Source: Rhodococcus sp. IEGM 1409
Lineage (GTDB): Bacteria > Actinomycetota > Actinomycetes > Mycobacteriales > Mycobacteriaceae
Assembly (NCBI RefSeq): GCF_030056735.1
Contig: NZ_JASHKN010000011.1
Coordinates: 1-49,053, forward strand
DNA: 49,053 bases
Direction: 5' to 3'
Below are positions 13,151-25,980 of this stretch, in pieces. Positions within the stretch are counted from its first letter, which is position 1, and the number at the start of each line of letters is the position of its first letter. Under the pieces are notes generated by a model. It made no database searches. It was not told where the DNA came from and worked only from the letters and a program-made list of their open reading frames with translations. The translations under genes and the position numbers were made by a program.

Positions 13151-13154
<4 letters not shown>

Positions 13155-14070
13155 GAGGTAACTCCCTGCTGGGGACCGGCGACCGAGGAGCCCGGCACGA
13201 CCATCGTGCCGATTCCTTCGCCGGTGAAAAGTTCGAGTAGGACTGAATGTTCGAGCCGGCCGTCGATCACGTGCGCCGACGGCACACCTCCGCGCACCGC
13301 GCGAAGGCAGGCCTCCATCTTGGGCACCATCCCGGCATCGAGACTCGGCAACAACTGCGCAAGGGCGTCTGTGTCGATTTCGGTGGCCAGCGAGGATCGG
13401 TCCGGCCAATCGGTGTACAGGCCTTCGACATCGGTGAGGACAACGAGCTTCTCCGCACCGATCGCCTCGGCCAGTGCCGCAGCAGCGGTATCGGCGTTGA
13501 TGTTGTGGACAACACCGTCGGCGTCGGGTGCGATGGTCGAGACCACCGGAATACGTCCTGCCGCAATGAGATCGAGTACCGCGTCCGGATTCACCGTGGT
13601 GACGTCACCGACCAGACCGATGTCCGTCTGTTCGCCCTCCACTGCGACCGTGCGTCGCGTGGCGGTGAACAGGTGCGCATCTTCGCCGGAAATGCCGACC
13701 GCGTAAGGACCGTGCGCGTTGATCAGGCCGACGAGTTCACGGCCCACCTGACCGAAAAGCACCATCCGAACGACGTCCATCACCTCGGGCGTCGTCACAC
13801 GGAAACCACCGCGGAACTCACCCTTCATGCCAAGGCGTGCCAGCATCGCGTTGATCTGCGGGCCACCGCCGTGAACGACGACAGGATGGATGCCGACAGT
13901 CCGCAGAAAAGCCATGTCGGCAGCAAATGCCGTCTTGAGCGTCTCGTCGATCATGGCGTTTCCGCCGTACTTGACCACGACCACCTTGTCGCGGAATCGC
14001 TGCAGCCACGGCAGCGCTTCGGCAAGGACATGTGCCTTCTGATGCTCGCTGATCACGGGATACGTCTCGG

Positions 14071-14074
<4 letters not shown>
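13151..14074 (-). CDS. argB: Acetylglutamate kinase (307 aa)
   Basis: Phosphorylates N-acetylglutamate, usually the arginine feedback-inhibited step. The amino-acid-kinase glycine-rich motif [10 protein letters not shown] is near residues 31-40, the substrate-binding VVHGGGPQI near 67-75, and the nucleotide-binding VLTDVEGLY near 214-222. The extended N-terminal helix ([18 protein letters not shown]) is typical of the arginine-sensitive hexameric type. Overlaps argJ (upstream) and argD (downstream) by 4 bp. Confidence 0.97.
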
Positions 14075-16435
<2,361 letters not shown>

Positions 16436-16993
16436 TTACTTACCCATGGATCGTCGGATCTCCTCGAGCTTGGCTTTTGCAGCCTTCTGGCGCTCGTCCC
16501 ACTGCTCGTCGACGGACTTTCCGGCAGGGCTCTCGTGTGCCAGCTCGGCCGAACCGACTGACGTTCCGAAGCGCCCCTCTATCTTCTCCCTAACACGGTC
16601 GAAAGTGGGGACTCCCCCTTCGGTGTAGTCGGGCTCGGGGATTCTCGGATCGGTGGCAAGGACCACCGGGACGTCGATGATCTCGTCGACCTCCACGACG
16701 GTGTCCGGCAATTCGACCTCTTCGGCGTCGGTGATCGTCTCCTGGTCCTCGGCACGGTTCGACCCGAAACTCGCAGCGGCCGTGTCCACCACGGAGAGAA
16801 GCACCGACAAGCTCGGACGACGCTCGACCACTGCGCGAACAACCGCGAGGAAGTCCTTGTCGTCGAGCACATTGGCGGCTTCGACTACTTGGTGTACAGA
16901 AATACCGGGTGCTGAGCCACCGTGTTCGGACCCATCGTTCTCGGACCCATCGTTCTCGGACCCATCGTTCTCGGACCCATCGTTCTCGGACAC
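16436..16993 (-). CDS. Hypothetical acidic protein with N-terminal SENDG pentapeptide repeats (185 aa)
   Basis: No family recognised. The start is GTG at 16993 with AAGGGA 7 nt upstream; the frame stays open beyond it but overlaps the epimerase gene. Residues 2-21 are four exact SENDG repeats, then SEHGG, encoded by four identical 15-bp units. Then comes an alpha-helical region (ISVHQVVEAANVLDDKDFLAVVRAVVERR, about 30-58), a very acidic stretch (EEVELPDTVVEVDEIIDVPVV, about 92-112), and a charged C-terminal helix (DEQWDERQKAAKAKLEEIRR). No signal peptide or membrane segment. It is the last gene of the monooxygenase/transporter/epimerase strand run, 65 bp after the epimerase gene and 38 bp before argC. 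Confidence 0.75.
   Translation of the reverse strand: MSENDGSENDGSENDGSENDGSEHGGSAPGISVHQVVEAANVLDDKDFLAVVRAVVERRPSLSVLLSVVDTAAASFGSNRAEDQETITDAEEVELPDTVVEVDEIIDVPVVLATDPRIPEPDYTEGGVPTFDRVREKIEGRFGTSVGSAELAHESPAGKSVDEQWDERQKAAKAKLEEIRRSMGK
16927..16986 (-). repeat. Four perfect 15-bp tandem repeats, in frame
   Basis: The unit cggacccatcgttct occurs four times in a row with no mismatch, followed by a partial fifth copy. It encodes SENDG repeats at the N-terminus of the hypothetical protein. Perfect identity suggests recent slippage; copy number changes would keep the frame. Confidence 0.97.
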
Positions 16994-17058
16994 TGCCAGT
17001 CCCTTCTCGAAACGTCGACGGACAACTCCGATACTTCCACGACTGTCTGCCGAAGGGG

Positions 17059-17994
17059 TCAGCGTGAGTCGAGGTAAGCGGCAAACGCGTCTTCGCTCGA
17101 ATATTCGGGGACGTATCCGAACTGTTCCTTGAGCCGTCGATTGTCGAGAACCGGCCGGTACTGAAGAAATCCGACCCGCTCCGGACCGTGTTCCGTCAAA
17201 CCCAATCGCCGTCCGACGCGTAGAACGCCCCGGAGGAGCCACGCAGGAAGCGTCACCGTGCCCTTGCCCATCCGGGAAGCCAACTCGTCGACTGTCAGCG
17301 AACCGTCGCCCGCGACGTTGAAGATGCCCACCTGCTTTCCGGTCACTGCCTCTGCGAATGCTCCCGCCACATCGGTATGCCAGACGAACACGAAAGGGCT
17401 GTCACTCCCCGCGACCTTGAGCAGCTTGCGGCGATCGAACAACGCGGTGATCTGGTTGTCGACGCTCTCACCCAAGATCGTGCCGATCCGGAAGACAACT
17501 TGCTCCAACTGCGGATGTACGACGCGATACTCGGCGAGCATCTCCTCGACCAGGCGTTTGTGCCGACTGTAAGTGAATTCTTCGTTGCCTCGAACGGGAA
17601 TGTCTTCGGTGATCCACGCCGGGCTGTCCGCGTGGTAGCCGTACGCCGCCCCGGACGAAGACACGACAATCCGTCCAACCCCATGTTCGATGCAGGCCGC
17701 GAGCACGTTTCGTGTCCCGTCGACGTCGACGCGATACTCCTGCTCCGCTGTCGTGTTCTTTCCGGGATTCACGATGGACGCAAGGTGGATCACGACGTTC
17801 GGTCGGTGCTCACCGAACACCCTCTCCAATTCTGCGGGGTCGCACACGTCCGCTCGAACGCGGTGGACTCGATCGTCCGGTGTTGCCTTCACCGTGAGGT
17901 CGGCACAGACGACGGTGATGCCTCGTGCGATCAGTGCGTCGATGACAGCCGTGCCCAGAAACCCGTTCCCGCCCGTTACCAGTGCGACAGTCAT
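17059..17994 (-). CDS. NAD-dependent epimerase/dehydratase family protein (311 aa)
   Basis: Extended short-chain dehydrogenase fold. The NAD-binding motif TGGNGFLG is at residues 7-14 (GxxGxxG), followed by DADLT-type ADLTV at 31-35. The catalytic triad is visible as Ser113/Ser114 in VSSSGAAYG and YSRHK at 142-146 (YxxxK). The C-terminal half is the variable substrate domain. ATG at 17994 overlaps the transporter stop by 4 bp, so it is co-transcribed with the transporter and monooxygenase. Substrate unknown; a sterol, sugar or alicyclic alcohol is equally possible. Confidence 0.9.
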   Translation of the reverse strand: MTVALVTGGNGFLGTAVIDALIARGITVVCADLTVKATPDDRVHRVRADVCDPAELERVFGEHRPNVVIHLASIVNPGKNTTAEQEYRVDVDGTRNVLAACIEHGVGRIVVSSSGAAYGYHADSPAWITEDIPVRGNEEFTYSRHKRLVEEMLAEYRVVHPQLEQVVFRIGTILGESVDNQITALFDRRKLLKVAGSDSPFVFVWHTDVAGAFAEAVTGKQVGIFNVAGDGSLTVDELASRMGKGTVTLPAWLLRGVLRVGRRLGLTEHGPERVGFLQYRPVLDNRRLKEQFGYVPEYSSEDAFAAYLDSR

Positions 17995-18902
17995 GCCGCT
18001 ACCACCTTTCTGGTACGACGCTTGGACCAAATCGTCGCCAAAGCCAACCCGGCGATGATGTCCCAGATCCCCCACCAGCCGGCCACGACGGCCATACCGC
18101 CGAGCCCGTCGAAGAACGTGAATACCAATCCGAGGCCCAGTCCGGCGTTGCGGATGCCGACCTCGAACGAAACTGCACGACGGCTGTATTCGTTCAACCC
18201 GGTGACGGCGCCGCAGAAGTATCCCAGTGCAAGGGCAACCGTGTCGTGCAGGAAGACCGCAAGCAGTACCACCCCGATGTAGTCAACGAAGTACGACGCG
18301 TTCCCCGACACCCCCGCAACGATGAAGATCAAAAGCGCCACCAACGCGCCGTTTTTCACCCACGGCTGCGCTTTCGCGGCGATCTTCGGGAACTTTCGTG
18401 CCGCCCAGATGCCGACAACAAACGGCACACCGATTATGAGCGCGATTTGAACGACCATCTCCAGCGCATTCAAATTCACCGACTGCAACAGCGCGTCGGT
18501 CTCCGAGCGTCGGCTCCCCCAGAAGGCGAGATTGAGCGGCATGAGGAAGATTGCGAGGACGTTCGACACCGCCGTCATGGACACCGAGAGCGCGACGTCG
18601 CCGCCCGCCCGGTGAGTCAGGACGTTCGAGATGTTTCCTGGTGGGCAGCACGCGACCAGGATCATGCCGAGCGCTACCGACGGAGCCGGCGAGAGGATCA
18701 GAGTCAGGGCAAAAGTCACTGCCGGCAGTAGCACGAACTGAGCAGCGATACCCACCGCCATCGCCTTGGGTTCGGTCAGCGCACGACGGAAGTCGTCGAC
18801 CGAGGTGTCGAGGGCGATCCCCAGCATGATCGCGGCCAGCACCGCGTTGAGGATCATCAACGATCCCGGATTGAAGTTGAGCACCACCTCATCGATCGGC
18901 AT
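17991..18902 (-). CDS. Bile acid:sodium symporter (SBF) family transporter (303 aa)
   Basis: Integral membrane protein with about nine to ten hydrophobic segments beginning at residue 16 (LMILNAVLAAIMLGIALDTSV). SBF-family features include the CCPPGNISNVLTHRAGGDVALSVSMTAVSN segment and, near the C-terminus, FEVGIRNAGLGL (the conserved E-x-G-x-x-N substrate/sodium site). ATG at 18902 overlaps the monooxygenase stop by one base (TGATG); the longer open frame upstream is a shadow. The family moves bile acids, other organic anions and some 2-oxo acids with sodium; the substrate here is not predictable. Direction may be uptake for the linked monooxygenase. Confidence 0.92.
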   Translation of the reverse strand: MPIDEVVLNFNPGSLMILNAVLAAIMLGIALDTSVDDFRRALTEPKAMAVGIAAQFVLLPAVTFALTLILSPAPSVALGMILVACCPPGNISNVLTHRAGGDVALSVSMTAVSNVLAIFLMPLNLAFWGSRRSETDALLQSVNLNALEMVVQIALIIGVPFVVGIWAARKFPKIAAKAQPWVKNGALVALLIFIVAGVSGNASYFVDYIGVVLLAVFLHDTVALALGYFCGAVTGLNEYSRRAVSFEVGIRNAGLGLGLVFTFFDGLGGMAVVAGWWGIWDIIAGLALATIWSKRRTRKVVAA

Positions 18903-20221
18903 CAGTGTCGTCCCTTCGCCAGAGCCGTATCGAGCAATCCGATGTGCCGCTTGATCGCCGACCGGTAGGCGTCCTTGTTCACGTAGTAGGCCATTCGCCC
19001 CAGCTTCAGGTACTTGTATCCCCCGGACAGATCTGGAGGTGGACCGGCCGCCGCTGCCGAGAATTCGCGTGCCGCGGCGGGAGCCTCGGTACGTGCCGTG
19101 ATCAATTTGGCCACCAACTCTGCTTGCTCGAAGCGGCCCTGCCACCCGAGCCCGGAAGCTTCGACCATTCCGAGAACGAAGAGATTCTCGTGGCGACGAC
19201 TTGCTACGTTGAGGAACAGGTCAGGGGCAGCGTCCGACCAGTTCAGGTCCTCGCGCGCGATAAAGGGGTAGTCGAGGTGATACCCCGTCGCGCAGAGGAC
19301 GAGGTCGTAGTCGGCGGACGACCCGTCGACAAAACGAACCGTCTTTCCCTCGAACCGATCGACGTCGGCGCGTACGTGCACGTCACCGTGCCCGACGTGG
19401 TGCAGGATCAACGAGTTCACGACCGGGTGCGATTCATAGATTTTGTAGTCCGGTGCCGGAAATCCGAACCGCACCGGATCTCCCGTGAACTGCTTGAGCA
19501 CCAGCGTGTCGATGCGTTGTTTGATCCACGGCGGCAACGGCTTTCCCTCATTCAAGGTGTCCGAGGGACGGCCGAACAGATACTTGGGAACGAAGTAGTA
19601 GCCTCGCCGAACGCTCAGGTCGACGGACTCTGCCTGGTGGACGGCATCAACTGCGATGTCGCATCCACTGTTGCCCGCTCCGATGACCAGCACCTTCTTA
19701 CCGCGGAAGATCTCGGCGCTGCGGTACTCGCTCGTATGCATCAACGTGCCGGTGAAGTCGCCGCGGAAAGTCGGCATGTTCGGTTTCGACAGAGTTCCGT
19801 TTGCGATGATCACGCCTCGGTACCGCGCAACTGTTGTCTCACCGCTGCGACTGCGCGTGGTGACCTGCCACAGCGAATCGACGGGTGAGACGTCGACGAC
19901 AGAAGTACCGAAGGTGAAGTGCCTCCGAAGATCGTGAGTGTCGGCGTAGTCGCGGAAATACTCGGCGAGTTCGACGTGGCTCGGGTAGTCGGCCACCGAA
20001 TCCGCCATCGGCAACTCCGCGAATGCGGTGGTGCTCTTCGACGAAATGAGGTGTGCCGACTCGTAGACGGTGCTGTGCGGGTTGTCGATGTCCCAGAGCC
20101 CACCGACGTTGTCGTGGCTCTCGAAGCCGTCGAACGCTATCCCTGCCCGATCGAGGTTTCGCGCACCGGCCAATCCAGACGGGCCCGCTCCGATCAGCGC
20201 GTACTTGTCCTCTGTGATCAT
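18902..20221 (-). CDS. Flavin-containing monooxygenase (439 aa)
   Basis: FAD- and NADPH-dependent monooxygenase of the class B FMO group. The FAD motif GAGPSG is at residues 11-16, the FMO fingerprint FxGxxxHxxxY at Phe156, Gly158, His162 and Tyr166, and the NADPH motif GAGNSG at 181-186. LCATGY near 310 is the usual FMO ATG-containing motif. These enzymes oxidise N or S centres or carry out Baeyer-Villiger reactions. It is the first gene of a four-gene strand run, and only 38-56 bp separate it from the divergent Lrp-type regulator, which probably controls it. Substrate unknown. Confidence 0.94.
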   Translation of the reverse strand: MITEDKYALIGAGPSGLAGARNLDRAGIAFDGFESHDNVGGLWDIDNPHSTVYESAHLISSKSTTAFAELPMADSVADYPSHVELAEYFRDYADTHDLRRHFTFGTSVVDVSPVDSLWQVTTRSRSGETTVARYRGVIIANGTLSKPNMPTFRGDFTGTLMHTSEYRSAEIFRGKKVLVIGAGNSGCDIAVDAVHQAESVDLSVRRGYYFVPKYLFGRPSDTLNEGKPLPPWIKQRIDTLVLKQFTGDPVRFGFPAPDYKIYESHPVVNSLILHHVGHGDVHVRADVDRFEGKTVRFVDGSSADYDLVLCATGYHLDYPFIAREDLNWSDAAPDLFLNVASRRHENLFVLGMVEASGLGWQGRFEQAELVAKLITARTEAPAAAREFSAAAAGPPPDLSGGYKYLKLGRMAYYVNKDAYRSAIKRHIGLLDTALAKGRH

Positions 20222-20265
20222 CCGTCGAGCGTCGCAGATAGTCCGAATCTTGCAGCAATATGCCG

Positions 20266-20271
20266 GATAAT
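20266..20271 (+). promoter_or_regulatory. Candidate -10 element for the Lrp-type gene (leaderless start)
   Basis: GATAAT ends 6 nt before the ATG at 20278, placing the predicted transcription start at or next to that codon. No ribosome binding site precedes either candidate ATG. A canonical -35 is not visible, so activator dependence is possible. Confidence 0.45.
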
Positions 20272-20277
20272 GACGTT

Positions 20278-21342
20278 ATGAGCGCACTGAATGCCGGCAA
20301 CGGTCGCGGGATAGATGAAATCGATCTGAGGATAATCAATGCGCTTCAGCTCGCACCTCGATCCACGTGGCTTTCGTTGGCCGGACCACTCGAACTCGAT
20401 GCCGCGACTCTCGCCCGGCGCTGGAATCGACTCTCCGAATCGTCGTTGGCTTGGGTCACGGTCACTCCGGGTCCACAGGTACTGGGCAACATCGTCACAG
20501 CGATCATCGAAATCGATTGCTCACCCGCACTTCTCGACGCTGTCGCGGCACGTCTGACTGGCTTGGCCCACGCCGTGACGATCGAAGCATCAACGGGCAG
20601 AGCAGATCTGCTCGTCACGGCCGGTACTGCGGACTTGGCGTCGATGTCACGTTTCATCTCGGAGGAGGTCGCAACGATCGACGGCGTGTTGGCGCTGCGC
20701 ACGTCTGTCATCACACGCTGGTTCACCGAAGGAGGTCGTTGGCGACTCAACGCGCTGGCGCCTGCCGAGCGCGGTGTCCTGACCACTGGTGACACACGTC
20801 AAGCCGGAAGAACACGCACAGTCGGCATCTCGGAACAGGATCGCAAGGTTCTGACAATGCTCGCCTACGACGGGCGCACCCCCATGCGGGAGCTGGCGGA
20901 CGCGATCGGTGTCAGTCCCGCTGCGTGCAAACGCCAGATCGACCGGCTCACGTCCTCCGGTTTGGTGGCGCTGCGGTGTGAATTCGCCCGTCCACTGGCC
21001 GGGCTTCCCGTGCTTGCCACCCTGTGGTGCCGCATCGAACCTGAACTCCTCGATAACGCGGGTCGAGTACTGAGTCGAGCGCCGGAAGTTCGGAATTGCT
21101 TCGCCGTGGTCGGCGCAGAAAACCTTGTGGTTCAGTTGTGGCTGCATTCTCCTGCAGAACTCGATGCCTTCGAAATTCGCCTGCGGCAAGAATTCCCAGG
21201 GCTCCACGTCGGCGAACGGTCGATCGTCCTCTACTTACGCAAACTGCTCGGTCACGTACTCGATCAAAACGGACGCAGGACATCGACGATCGCCCCGGAT
21301 GTGTGGTTGCCGAGCCGCACCGAATCACCGGGAAATCGATAG
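20278..21342 (+). CDS. Lrp/AsnC family transcriptional regulator with two Lrp modules (354 aa)
   Basis: Twice the length of ordinary Lrp proteins. The first winged helix begins at IDEIDLRIINALQLAPRSTWLSLAG and is followed by a ligand-binding (RAM) half. The second begins at ISEQDRKVLTMLAYDGRTPMRELADAIGVS and is followed by a second RAM domain (VLATLWCRIEPELLD...). The second HTH is closer to consensus than the first. ATG at 20278 fits a leaderless start; ATG at 20260 would add six residues. It is divergent from the monooxygenase gene across a very short gap, the usual position for an Lrp-type local regulator. Confidence 0.9.
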   Translation: MSALNAGNGRGIDEIDLRIINALQLAPRSTWLSLAGPLELDAATLARRWNRLSESSLAWVTVTPGPQVLGNIVTAIIEIDCSPALLDAVAARLTGLAHAVTIEASTGRADLLVTAGTADLASMSRFISEEVATIDGVLALRTSVITRWFTEGGRWRLNALAPAERGVLTTGDTRQAGRTRTVGISEQDRKVLTMLAYDGRTPMRELADAIGVSPAACKRQIDRLTSSGLVALRCEFARPLAGLPVLATLWCRIEPELLDNAGRVLSRAPEVRNCFAVVGAENLVVQLWLHSPAELDAFEIRLRQEFPGLHVGERSIVLYLRKLLGHVLDQNGRRTSTIAPDVWLPSRTESPGNR

Positions 21343-21347
21343 CACGA

Positions 21348-21382
21348 AAGAGCCCACGACCACCAGGGATGGTCGTGGGCTC
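21348..21382. terminator. Bidirectional terminator between the Lrp-type gene and pheT
   Basis: Perfect 14-bp stem (21348-21361 with 21369-21382) around a 7-nt loop, in the 58-bp gap between converging genes. Both flanks lack long U tracts; a convergent position and a strong GC stem support a shared terminator. Confidence 0.8.
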
Positions 21383-21400
21383 TGTGATCAGTTGGGGAAA

Positions 21401-23887
21401 TCAGCCCCTCATCTGCGCACCGACAGCCTTGGAAGCCGCCTCCACTGCCGCATCACGCGCGGCACTGGCCTCGCCCTCGGTCAGCGTGCGGTCGACGCCG
21501 CGGAAGCGCAATGCGAACGCGAGCGACTTGCGGCCTTCACCGACCTGCTCACCTTCGAAGACGTCGAACAGACGGATGTCTTCGAGCAATTCCCCACCCC
21601 CGGAACGCAGAGCTTCCTGCACCTTGGCTGCCGGAATGTCGCGATCGACAACAACCGCCACATCCTGGAGCACCGCGGGGAACGGCGAAATGCGCGGCGC
21701 GGGCAGGTTCTCGACCAACGGCAAAGCGTCGAGGTCGATTTCCAGTGCGCAGGTACGCGCAGGCAGTCCGGCACGCTCGAGAACGGCCGGGTGCAATTCG
21801 CCGGCGTGACCGACAACATTGCCATCAACCAGTACCTCGGCGCAGCGGCCGGGATGCCACGGCAAGTATTGCGCCGCACGCAGTTCCACCTCGACGCCTG
21901 CTGCAGCCGCGATGACCCGCACTGCTGCAAAAGTGTCAGAAGCCTCGGCCTGACGACCCAGCCCCCAGGGGCCGCTCGGCTCCCGCAATCCACTCAGCAC
22001 AGCAGCGATGTGAACGGGCTGCGCCGGCAACGACGCGATCAGGTTCGCGATCTGCTCATCTGTCGGACGGCGATCGACCGGCAATGCATCCACGGGCTTG
22101 GTGTCGGCGCCCGGCAGCACGACCTGCGCGATGCCGTACAGCGACAGATCACGCTGACCGCGAGAAGCGTTGCGAGCCAAGATCTCCAGCAGACCCGGAA
22201 GCAGAGTTGTCGCCAACTCCGGACGATCGGCTTCGAGCGGGTTGAGAACCTTGCTGGTGTTACGGCGCGGGTCGTCCGCGTCAAGGCCCCAGATGTCGAA
22301 GACGTTGGTGGGCAGGAACACCGGAGGAAGGATCTCGACGTAGCCTGCATGAGCGAGAGCCTTCGAGACCGTGCGCTTGCGCCTCTGCGACGCAGTCAAT
22401 CCGCGTCCGGCCGGAGCGACGGGAAGGACCGACGGGATCTGCTCGAGACCTTCGAGACGAAGTACTTCCTCGACGAGGTCTGCAGGCTGCACCAGGTCCG
22501 GGCGCCACGACGGCGGCGTCGCGACCAACTGGCCGTGTCCCTCTTCGCTGACGCCTACCTCGACGTTGCACCCGACCTGGGTGAGACGGCGAGCGGCAGT
22601 GCCGTTGGGGTACGTGACTCCGGCGACACGGTCGGGCAGGTCGATATCCATGCGAATGGCAGCGCGAGGGGCGACGTCACCCACGTCGGTCAGGACCGGT
22701 TCGATCCGTCCGCCGGCAATCTCGACCAGCAGAGCGGCTGCGCGATCGACAGCCGCGAGCGGAATCGCCGGATCGACGACGCGCTCGAAACGCTTGCTCG
22801 CCTCACTCGGCAGCTTGTGTCGACGCGCTGTCTTGAAGACTGCGAGCGGATCCCAGGTAGCTCCTTCGAGCAGGATGTCCGTCGTTGCCGTTCCCACCTC
22901 GGTGGTAGCGCCACCCATGACGGCCGCCAGAGAGATGACTCCGGAATCGTCGGCAATGACAACGTCTTCGGGATCGAGCGTGCGTTCGACGTCGTCGAGC
23001 GTCGTCAGCTTCTCCCCCGCCTTGGCGCGACGGACCACCAGGTCGCCCTGCACCGCGGTCGCATCGAACGCGTGCAGAGGCTGACCGAGTTCGAGCATCA
23101 CGTAGTTGGTGACGTCGACGGCCGGCGAGATCGGGCGAACACCGGAGAGCAGCAGCCGACGCTGCAGCCACCACGGGCTCACTGCCTCGGGATCGATTCC
23201 CGTGATCTTGCGCATCACGAAACGCGAGGCCTTGGACTCCGGTTCGAGATGCACCGGCCATGCTTCACCCTCGGCCGGGTGCGCGGGAACCGAAGCGGGA
23301 TCGGCGTATTCGAGATCGAAACCGCAGGCAAGTTCGCGCGTGAGGCCGCGGACCGAGAAGCAGTAGCCACGGTCCGGGGTGATGTTCAGTTCGATGATCG
23401 TGTCACCGAGACCGAGTAACTCGTTGCCATCTGCGCCGGGTTCGGCGGTACCTGGTTCGAGCACCAGGATGCCCGAATGATCCTTGCCGATACCGAGTTC
23501 CGAGACCGAGCAGATCATGCCGTCGGAAACCTGGCCGTAGGTCTTGCGAGTGGCGATTTCGAATCCACCGGGCAGCACCGCGCCGGGCAGCGCAACGACG
23601 ACGAGGTCACCCTCGTTGAAATTGCGCGCGCCGCAGACGATGCCGCGAGGCTCGGGCTCGCCGACCTCGATCTGACAGAAGCGGATCGGCTTCTTGAACT
23701 CGGTCAGTTCGGTGATGGAGACGACCTTGCCGACGACCAACGGGCCGTCGATCGCCTCGAGTGTGTCGAGTTCCTCGACTTCGAGTCCCACCCGGACGAA
23801 CCCGGCATCCAACTCTTCCGGGGTCACCTCCCAGTCCGGAGTTGCCCGCTGCAGGATCTCGGTCAGCCAGGATTGCGCTACTCGCAC
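21401..23887 (-). CDS. pheT: Phenylalanyl-tRNA synthetase beta subunit (828 aa)
   Basis: Forms an alpha2-beta2 enzyme with PheS that charges tRNA-Phe. Domain order is standard: N-terminal [10 protein letters not shown] segment, EMAP-like tRNA-binding domain (residues about 40-155), B3/B4 editing domain (about 215-400), B5 domain (about 410-485), catalytic-like core, and the C-terminal ferredoxin-fold anticodon-binding domain (about 730-828, with [18 protein letters not shown]). ATG at 23887. Separated from pheS by 73 bp on the same strand, so probably co-transcribed. Confidence 0.97.
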   Translation of the reverse strand: MRVAQSWLTEILQRATPDWEVTPEELDAGFVRVGLEVEELDTLEAIDGPLVVGKVVSITELTEFKKPIRFCQIEVGEPEPRGIVCGARNFNEGDLVVVALPGAVLPGGFEIATRKTYGQVSDGMICSVSELGIGKDHSGILVLEPGTAEPGADGNELLGLGDTIIELNITPDRGYCFSVRGLTRELACGFDLEYADPASVPAHPAEGEAWPVHLEPESKASRFVMRKITGIDPEAVSPWWLQRRLLLSGVRPISPAVDVTNYVMLELGQPLHAFDATAVQGDLVVRRAKAGEKLTTLDDVERTLDPEDVVIADDSGVISLAAVMGGATTEVGTATTDILLEGATWDPLAVFKTARRHKLPSEASKRFERVVDPAIPLAAVDRAAALLVEIAGGRIEPVLTDVGDVAPRAAIRMDIDLPDRVAGVTYPNGTAARRLTQVGCNVEVGVSEEGHGQLVATPPSWRPDLVQPADLVEEVLRLEGLEQIPSVLPVAPAGRGLTASQRRKRTVSKALAHAGYVEILPPVFLPTNVFDIWGLDADDPRRNTSKVLNPLEADRPELATTLLPGLLEILARNASRGQRDLSLYGIAQVVLPGADTKPVDALPVDRRPTDEQIANLIASLPAQPVHIAAVLSGLREPSGPWGLGRQAEASDTFAAVRVIAAAAGVEVELRAAQYLPWHPGRCAEVLVDGNVVGHAGELHPAVLERAGLPARTCALEIDLDALPLVENLPAPRISPFPAVLQDVAVVVDRDIPAAKVQEALRSGGGELLEDIRLFDVFEGEQVGEGRKSLAFALRFRGVDRTLTEGEASAARDAAVEAASKAVGAQMRG

Positions 23888-23960
23888 GTCTGCTCAGCTC
23901 TCTCGTATGTCGATAGTCTTGTGAAGGTTCCGCGTACCGGGGATTCGAGTACCGGGCTGG

Positions 23961-25058
<1,098 letters not shown>

Positions 25059-25126
25059 TTAGCTTCTCGTCTTGTATTGTCTCAGGCTTCCGCAAATGGG
25101 ATTCCGTGAGGTCTTCGCGCGCGTTT

Positions 25127-25957
25127 TCAGCTGCGATCGGTCGTGCGATTCTGCACCCGCGCGCTTGCGTACAGGCAAATTGCCGCCGCTGTCGCAAGGT
25201 TCAGACTTTCGGCGCGGCCGTGGATCGGAATCCGCACCCGATGATCCGCCTGCGCTGCGATCGCCGGATCGAGACCGTGAGCTTCATTGCCGAACAGCCA
25301 GGCCGTCGGCTTGCTCAGCAACTCGTCGGCCTCGTCGAGATCGACCTCGCCGTCTGCCGCGGTCGCGAGAATTTGTATACCGGCGGCGCGAATCTGCTCG
25401 ATCACCGACACCGCGTCTCGTTCGCGAACAACCGGCAGGTGAAAGAGGCTGCCCGCCGACGAACGAACCACCTTGCCATTGTGCGGATCGACGCTGTCAC
25501 CGGCGAGGATTGCCGCATCGGCACCCACCGCGTCGGCGATGCGAATGACGGTGCCGGCATTGCCTGGTTCGCTGACCTCGACCGGCACCGCGAGCAGGCG
25601 GGTGCCCTGGTTGACGGCTGCGCTCAGCGGTACATCGAGGAGATCACTGACGGCAACAAGTCCGGGCGGCGTGACGGTATCGCTCAGAGCTTTGATTGCC
25701 CGATCGGTGACAAGAGAAACGCGAACTCCAGCGGTCAGCGCCCGATCGATGACGTGCTGATACCGCTCGGCTGCGTCCTCTGTGTAGAAGAGGTCGTGCA
25801 CCGGGCGGTTCTCGCCGTTCGAGAGCGCACCGTTCAACAGTTCGGTGACCGAGTTCTCACCCTCGACGAGGAAACGTCCTGCTTTACGTCGTTCTGCTGT
25901 GCGCAGGAGCTTGACAGCAGAAACGACCCGCGGAGTCCGCTCGGTGAGCGGGTCCAC
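25127..25957 (-). CDS. TrmH/SpoU family RNA 2'-O-methyltransferase (276 aa)
   Basis: SAM-dependent methyltransferase of the SPOUT class acting on rRNA or tRNA ribose. The N-terminal substrate-binding domain (residues about 1-100) contains RRKAGRFLVEGENSVTELL. The C-terminal trefoil-knot domain has motif 1 PGNAGTVIRIADAVGADA, motif 2 AWLFGNEAHGL and motif 3 IPIHGRAESLNLATAAAICLY, all intact. GTG start at 25957 lies 23 bp after the rplT stop, with a weak ribosome site, so translation may be coupled. The mycobacterial gene in this position is often called tsnR; the exact target nucleotide is not deducible. Confidence 0.93.
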   Translation of the reverse strand: MDPLTERTPRVVSAVKLLRTAERRKAGRFLVEGENSVTELLNGALSNGENRPVHDLFYTEDAAERYQHVIDRALTAGVRVSLVTDRAIKALSDTVTPPGLVAVSDLLDVPLSAAVNQGTRLLAVPVEVSEPGNAGTVIRIADAVGADAAILAGDSVDPHNGKVVRSSAGSLFHLPVVRERDAVSVIEQIRAAGIQILATAADGEVDLDEADELLSKPTAWLFGNEAHGLDPAIAAQADHRVRIPIHGRAESLNLATAAAICLYASARVQNRTTDRS

Positions 25958-25980
25958 GGGCCGTTGCTGTGATGCGTGAA

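Noticed and set aside
16927..16986. Tandem repeat as a CRISPR array
   Set aside because: Units are 15 bp with no spacers and lie in frame inside a coding sequence.
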